Below are positions 19,101 through 24,176 of a DNA stretch of 24,176 nt, in pieces. The translations under genes were made by a program, and so were the position numbers. Source of the DNA: Silene noctiflora (taxonomy: Eukaryota > Streptophyta > Magnoliopsida > Caryophyllales > Caryophyllaceae); NCBI GenBank assembly GCA_009801015.1, contig VHZZ01002667.1:63147-87322 (forward strand), written 5' to 3'. Within the stretch, counting starts at the first letter, position 1, and each line of letters starts with the position of its first letter. The notes below the pieces were generated by a model, which was not told where the DNA came from, searched no databases, and saw nothing but the letters and a program-made list of their open reading frames with translations.

Positions 19101-22100
19101 ATTTCTAATTGCTCAAATTTGTCAAGCTAAATCAGCAAAATCCTAGCATTACACAATAGATACACTGACACAACCAACCACTGAGTCAACAATGAAAAGG
19201 TGAAAGTTAACAAGCAAGAACTGAAGCTGAATATTATCTATAATCTCACAACAAAAGAAGAGTAGAAATTCAGAGGAGTACAGGCTGGTAGGGTCAGCAG
19301 TTCAGTGCCTTTACTACAAGGCCGCAAGATTCAAATTTGTATTTTGTACCCAAGCTCACCGATCGCCAATCCTACCCAAACACATTCATGGACATAATAA
19401 CAAAACATAGCTCATGACCAGGTGGAGACCATTTTACATGTTGGGGATGGACGAAAAATCAAGTGAAACACAACCCTAATATGTTGCATTCATGTATAAC
19501 CATCTTTGGAAATCTTCTAGAGCTCAGCAGATGAGAAATTGTGGACATAAGAGAAAGCGGGCGTTCTAGCTTTGTGATAATGCTGAAACTCTATTTTAAT
19601 TTATAGATGACAATTCCAAAAACTTCCACATGGTACCCATATTTTCACAATAAAAACCAATTAACAAATATGAGACATATCAGGCATGAAGAAGTGACCC
19701 TTCACCAGTGATCACGGTAGCATTAGGAAGGGGAATTTATTTGGTACCTGGACGTTAGACAAATGCAAACCAGCAATAAGAAGAGGAAAAACAGAGCCAA
19801 GAAAGCCAGTGGATGATACAGTCAGATCTTGAAACCATAAGATACCACCCTGAAGAAAGTACGATACATTTAAGAAAGATCAGCACAAGAACACTAACAA
19901 TCTGCAAAATCGATGGAATAAACAAAACTGCCAAAGGAGATATTTCTAAATTTTCTACAGCCAAACAAACCAAAATTTAAATTGGAGAGACAGACACTCC
20001 AAAAATTGAATGTGACAATTTCCACAGCTCACATTTTAAAAAATTAATCAGATCACAGAATGCGGGCCAATGAGAGCAGATCAGACAATGTCAAAACATT
20101 AAAAAATCGCATGTCAGGAACGCCTTACAGTGTCAAATCCAGGAAATTCATCCAATGACATTCTCCGGATACTAACCATCCACAAAATAAAGCAAGGGAT
20201 CTGCATATCAATACCAAACCTCATAAGATTGTAAGGAGTGCTCAGCTGTGCATAAAAACACAAGCATAAAAAATAACTGCACACCTGCACTGTATGGGAT
20301 GCAATAAACCATAAAAATGAAGGGCATCCAAGAGCTTTCCTTTCCTTCCGGAAAAGAGATAACTGGTCCATATAACTTTTTCCTGAGAAAGGTGGCGGCA
20401 ATGGAGGAGGCACTTCAAATTTTTCACATGAAAGTTAAGTGAAAATGTTGTAAGTTCATATAGCTACGGCACAACAAACATCCTTATCTTATTCTACATT
20501 GTTTTTTAGACAAGGAATGTCCTAATGAATCAAGAATAAGCAACCGCATACAAAGCTTAATTACAACTTCTCCAATTTGGTGGAATTTGTGAAAATGGAT
20601 CCAGCTACACCCAACACGTTGAATCAAAGGAAGTCAGATATTTTAGCAATGCATGACTCAACAATTCAAGGTCAACATAAAGCTAATCAGAAAACAAACA
20701 GCATTCAAAAACAATCAGACGCACTTTCGTAATACCATGTGATGTTACATACTTATATGTATGTGTCCTTGTTTGGTCACCACTACGAAAATGGTTGTCA
20801 TTATAAGAGTTTCAATGATACTCAGATCGAATTTAAACATAAAAAGCACCAGTCTATGAAAATGCGGGCAAGCTAACTAATATGACAGTATTCAGCGCTT
20901 ATCATGAACGACAAATGAAAAATAAAGATCATACATTTTGGAATCAACTCGCCAATCTGTTGCAGCTTTTTAAGCTGCAATATAATCAATGGCAATAGTG
21001 TGACTCGTAATGCCACAGTTGATGATGCAATTACAATCCACCTGCACATATAGCCAACACATCCAATCAAACTTTTTCCCTAATACCATGCCATCATCTG
21101 ACATATCAATAAACCTATCATAACATTCACACGATTCAGTGTTTTTGCATATTACAATCGTCGATGAAACTAAAATATGCACACAAGTCGATAAGTTGCG
21201 GAACTAGTGAGGCTAGCAGAGAAGGTCATCCCCGACCAATGAAAAAATTGAAACATTTAATTAAGTTTTTTTTTTCTTTTACAGTTTACCTTGTTACATT
21301 ACAAATTTGCCTTGGAAAATTTTCTAGCACCCTGATTCCACCACTGAATTTGACGAATGTAATCTATTCAATATCAAGCACTCCGTAAATTAAACTCCAC
21401 ACTTTAATCATCAATACTTCAATAGTTCAAGAAATTCACAGAAGACCGGTGAATCAGTGAACTATATTGTAACCGTCAGTGGTTTAAGAAATTTAACATG
21501 GAAGATCAGTAAATTCATGATAACCACCGATCAAATACATTACTACTTTATTACTTTCTTTTCCAGTTTACCTAATTACATTATTACTTCACCTCCGAAT
21601 TTTTCGTCCAAGCTAACTATAAATCCTTGTTCCGCCACTGACTTCAACAAATGTAATACTAACAAATAAATTACACTATAATCATCAAATAATTCGAGAA
21701 ATTTAGCACTGAAGACCAGCAAGATCATGACTTTGTTTAAAAAAGCCTAGGCGCAAGGAACAACGAGGCGCCAAATCAGATCGCATCAGAGAGCAAGGAA
21801 TACAAAAAGCGCACCTAAGGCGCATGAGGCACACCCAAGGCACACAAGACGCAAATAGTGAGGCGCGCAAAGGCGCATTAGTATAATAGTATGCAATTCC
21901 ATATTTTTTTTCCAAATTCTTTTATTTTACCCTTCTTTTCTCCCCTTATCCTTAATTTTCACTTTTACTGTTTTACATACATGTTAGCCCTATTTAAAAC
22001 AAAAAAAAAAACAAAAAAAAAGGATTATTCTCACTCAAAATTTGATTGTAAAATATGGATGTTCATTTGAAAAAATCAGTGCGCCTCGTGTCCAAAATGA

Positions 22101-22912
22101 GCGCGTCTTGCGCCTCCTCAGTGCTTTCTCAAACTAAGGTTCATGATAACAATCAAGCAAAGCATAATTCCACGAATCCGAAACATCAAAAATATCATAA
22201 CATTGATAAAACTAACCACAAATCCTGTTTCCGCCACTGAATTCGACAAATGTAATCCATCTAACAACAACTAAATTACACACTATAATAATTAACAATT
22301 ACCAAGGAAGCTTATACTATAATCATCAATAACTCTGAGAAATTTCCCAAGGAATACCAGTCAATCAGTAAATTACACTATAGTCGTCAATAACTCGAGA
22401 AAATTACAAAGGAAAACCAGTAAATTACACTAAAATCTTAAAAAAAAAATAAAGAAATTTACCAAGGAAGCTCAGTGAATCATAAATTAAACTATAATCA
22501 TCAATAACTCAAGAAATTTACCAAGGAATAACAGTAAATTACACTAAAATCGTCAAATAATGCAAGACATTTACCAAGGAAGACCAGTAAATTCATGAAA
22601 ACCATCAAGCGACGAAACAACCGCACGAATCGGAAGCACCGAATCCTCAACAAGACCACTGGATACTGAATCAAAACCATCGATAAACCCTAAGTTACGA
22701 AGCTCCGATTCCGTGACTGAGTTCAACTCGTGATTGAACACCGAGTCAGACGAGTTAGAGGAGAAGAATCGGAACGACGTCGTGGAAGAGGAAGGTGAGG
22801 TGATGGTGTGCGCGTAGATGTCGGAGGTTGGAGAAGTTGAAGAGAGAGAACGGATGAGAGAGAAAGGTGTTCGACGGCGGAGATAGGCGGAGATGAGTCT
22901 CGTTGTCGCCAT
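16150..22912 (-). CDS. OXA2/ALBINO3-like mitochondrial membrane insertase with C-terminal TPR, 14 exons, 551 aa
   Basis: Minus-strand exons: 22912-22575, 21041-20935, 20412-20285, 20200-20129, 19849-19748, 19009-18950, 18705-18640, 18099-18052, 17714-17547, 17385-17330, 17258-17141, 17000-16911, 16577-16468, 16342-16150; total 1656 bases, all phases agree. Residues 1-60 are rich in Arg and Ser with few acids, a likely mitochondrial presequence. Residues 112-307 are the YidC/Oxa1/Alb3 core: WWIVIASSTVALRVTLLPL (TM), DQLSLFRKERKALGCPS, GGILWFQDLT, LPILLATFHVPQ and GSLVYWVTNSLVTLVQ. Residues 360-530 form TPR-like helical pairs (AWTLLGDIMMEKGLWNEAAEYSE, KDEALHYLRLAIAFDP). Fusion of an Oxa1 core to a TPR tail is characteristic of plant OXA2-type proteins; Arabidopsis OXA2b is needed for COX2 insertion and complex IV assembly. 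That role here is by homology. Intron 7 appears to have a GC donor (CCCCAG/GCGAGT). The protein ends in an acidic DTDD repeat. Confidence 0.93.
16192..16236 (-). repeat. In-frame 15-bp minisatellite, three perfect copies, coding for KDTDD
   Basis: The unit ATCATCAGTATCCTT occurs three times without a mismatch within the last exon of the OXA-like gene. Since 15 is a multiple of three, it adds Lys-Asp-Thr-Asp-Asp blocks without shifting the frame, just after the last TPR helix. Identity at every third position points to recent expansion by slippage. Confidence 0.95.
16727..16754. repeat. C-run and (CT)n microsatellite
   Basis: A run of seven C followed by CTCC and about seven CT dinucleotides, ending CCCC, lies in intron 12 of the OXA-like gene. 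It is a probable length-variable marker and may form a polypyrimidine or purine-strand structure. Confidence 0.85.
17987..18073. repeat. 44-bp tandem duplication spanning the exon 8 splice donor
   Basis: 17987-18029 and 18031-18073 agree at 40 of 43 positions. The right copy contains the last 22 bases of exon 8 of the OXA-like gene and its donor, CAG/GTGAG on the minus strand. The left copy, inside intron 8, has CAG/ATGAG, so its donor lacks the essential G. Confidence 0.9.
21405..22600. repeat. Diverged tandem array carrying copies of the exon 1 splice donor
   Basis: Intron 1 of the OXA-like gene holds about eight diverged copies of a roughly 50-65-bp unit of the form ATAACTCAAGAAATTTACCAAG, GAAGACCAGTAAATTA, ACTATAATCATCA. 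Clear copies lie near 21425, 21490, 21705, 22300, 22345, 22405, 22460 and 22520, and the real exon 1/intron 1 boundary (22575/22574) falls in the last one. A larger block with CCGCCACTGA and ACAAATGTAAT also recurs near 21338 (CCACCACTGA), 21632 and 22232. Confidence 0.8.
21732..22139. mobile_element. ~408-bp GGCGC-rich non-autonomous element with imperfect TIRs
   Basis: The left end reads TTTGTTTAAAAAAGCCTAGG then CGCAAGG. The reverse complement of the right end reads CCTTAGTTTGAGAAAGCACT then GAGGAGGCGCAAG, giving imperfect inverted repeats. Subterminal parts are full of GGCGC and GGCGCA, and the middle is AT-rich. Flanks ATCATGAC (21724-21731) and TTCATGAT (22140-22147) look like an 8-9-bp target duplication. 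In other copies of the surrounding array this spot reads TTCATGA without an insertion, which supports the boundaries. No coding sequence. Confidence 0.6.
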
Positions 22913-23098
22913 TTTTGGGCGGCGGGAAAATGTTGGTGGTTGTTTGGTCAGTTACAAGAGAAATCCGTATTCACCCTGTTGTGGTCGTGGGTCATCCCGT
23001 TTATTGAATTCGATAAAATCGGTTTGTAAAAGAAGCGGATTCGGGTGAAATGGGTAATGACAATTTTGAAACTCGTTAGTTTGTCTGTCAGTTTCTAA

Positions 23099-23503
23099 GG
23101 GAGCGTTTGTTTCGTGCATGGCTATGGATTTAGAATCAGGAATTATATTTGGGTAGTATAGGGTTGGAACTCAATTAAGGTTAAAATCTTTAAAATAAAA
23201 TATTTTAAATAATATTTTTTGATATTATAAAATCATAAAGATAACTTTTTGATCAAATAAGTATATAAATAATTGATTTACAATTTGCCATAATTTTTGT
23301 TTTCACATGTTTTACCATTTTAATTTAATACTCATGGGAATCAATTTCATACCCACCCCTTCATTGGGTATAAGAAACTCATACCCCATGGATTTGAGGT
23401 ATGGGTATGAAACCCTTATATTTTTGCAAATAAACACTTGGTATGGGTTTGACTCATTCCAAACTCATACCTCATATCTTTTTTGTTTGAATCAAACGCT
23501 CCC
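23099..23503. mobile_element. PIF/Harbinger (Tourist-like) MITE
   Basis: The ends are GGGAGCGTTTGTTTC on the left and the inverse GAATCAAACGCTCCC on the right, flanked on both sides by TAA (23096-23098 and 23504-23506). A 3-bp TWA duplication with G-rich ends is the hallmark of this superfamily. The 405-bp body has sub-repeats of CTCATACC and GGTATGGGT but no transposase. It lies about 190 bases upstream of the start codon of the OXA-like gene, possibly in its promoter. Confidence 0.8.
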
Positions 23504-23506
23504 TAA

Positions 23507-24081
23507 AGAAAATTCAGCTTGTATTCAACCCAAACCCGCAGTTAATCAACTCTAATTTAATCCTTGTTATTGTTCTTTTTCTAGTTGATGTTTATTGTTA
23601 TTATTCTAATTTAATCCGGAGTATAATTTTGGGACATATTATTCTAATTTAAATATTTTTAGTGTATGTATATTACAAATATTAAGAAAAAGAAGTCTAA
23701 GATGATGATCAATCAATCACTTCAATGTAATTAAATAAATCTATACAAATTAATTATACTATATAATTTTTAATCGATAGCACTGTGTGATGGACCCGGT
23801 CAAGAGGCTCCAATGTAAATATTATATAATTTTGGTTGAAATATAAATTTAGAAAATATCAAAATATGGTGATTTTCCTTAAAATAAGCATGTCCCACTT
23901 ATGGTATTAATTAGTGTAAATAATGTTAATTATTTAACATAGACAAATATAATATAAGTATGTTATAATTTGGAAATTATTAAAAGGTAAATAAATCAAG
24001 TTATATTTCAAAACAATATAATATTTTATAATTATTTCGATTTGATTTAATGCATATATGTAATATATTAATATCAATATA
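23507..24081. other. AT-rich intergenic region
   Basis: Very AT-rich sequence with no convincing coding frame, RNA gene or repeat boundary on either strand. Confidence 0.45.
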
Positions 24082-24176
24082 ATATATATATATATATAGA
24101 AATAGGATCATATGAGTCCTACTTCTTAAGTTGAGTCCATGAGTCCTAATCTAAGCCCTTGAATCTTATAAAATGA
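24082..24176. repeat. (AT)n microsatellite followed by GAGTCC-rich possible repeat end
   Basis: 24082-24098 is a perfect AT/TA run. The following bases hold three close GAGTCC copies (ATGAGTCCTA, TTGAGTCC, ATGAGTCCTA). Similar sequence often marks the edge of abundant dispersed repeats in plants, but the window ends before this can be judged. Confidence 0.4.

Noticed and set aside
891..22912. A co-regulated cluster or new multi-gene system
   Set aside because: PPR, WAK, unknown membrane protein and OXA2-like insertase are each typical stand-alone plant genes on both strands with large gaps. Nothing in the sequence links them functionally.

Overview
The window is nuclear DNA of a flowering plant. 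It shows large intron-rich genes with plant-type GT-AG splice sites, a Rf-like pentatricopeptide-repeat gene, a wall-associated receptor kinase (WAK), and many short non-autonomous DNA transposons. Repeat style loosely suggests a eudicot, possibly Caryophyllales; this is a weak inference. All gene models were assembled by eye from splice signals, phase and family motifs, with no transcript evidence.

Layout. 1-457 is one end of a CACTA (En/Spm) transposon packed with palindromic subterminal repeats. 891-2495 (+) is a Rf-like PPR gene that lacks a recognisable transit peptide and is cut by one in-frame TAA. 3390-4100 (+) is a decayed WAK kinase relic. 4281-6803 (-) is a full-length three-exon WAK gene (767 aa) that converges on the relic. 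A small transposon-like inverted-repeat element lies at about 7655-7812. 8116-13424 (-) is an eight-exon gene for a 584-aa multi-pass membrane protein that I do not recognise by name; its first intron holds a tandem duplication in which only one copy carries two transposon insertions. 13425-16149 is AT-rich intergenic DNA with another small element. 16150-22912 (-) is a 14-exon gene for an OXA2/ALBINO3-like membrane insertase with a C-terminal TPR domain (551 aa). 23099-23503 is a PIF/Harbinger-type MITE, and the rest to 24176 is AT-rich.

The genes form no pathway or cluster. PPR-RFL and OXA2-type proteins are both mitochondrial biogenesis factors, but their proximity looks incidental. All three intact genes lie on the minus strand; the plus strand holds only damaged genes.

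The most informative signals are structural. Intron 1 of the OXA gene is built from diverged tandem copies of the exon 1/intron 1 splice boundary. A second small duplication copies the exon 8 splice donor, and the extra donor has lost its GT. One OXA intron appears to use a GC donor. The duplicated block in the membrane-protein intron supplies a natural empty site for two transposons. I found no evidence of a new biological system such as a defence island or biosynthetic cluster.
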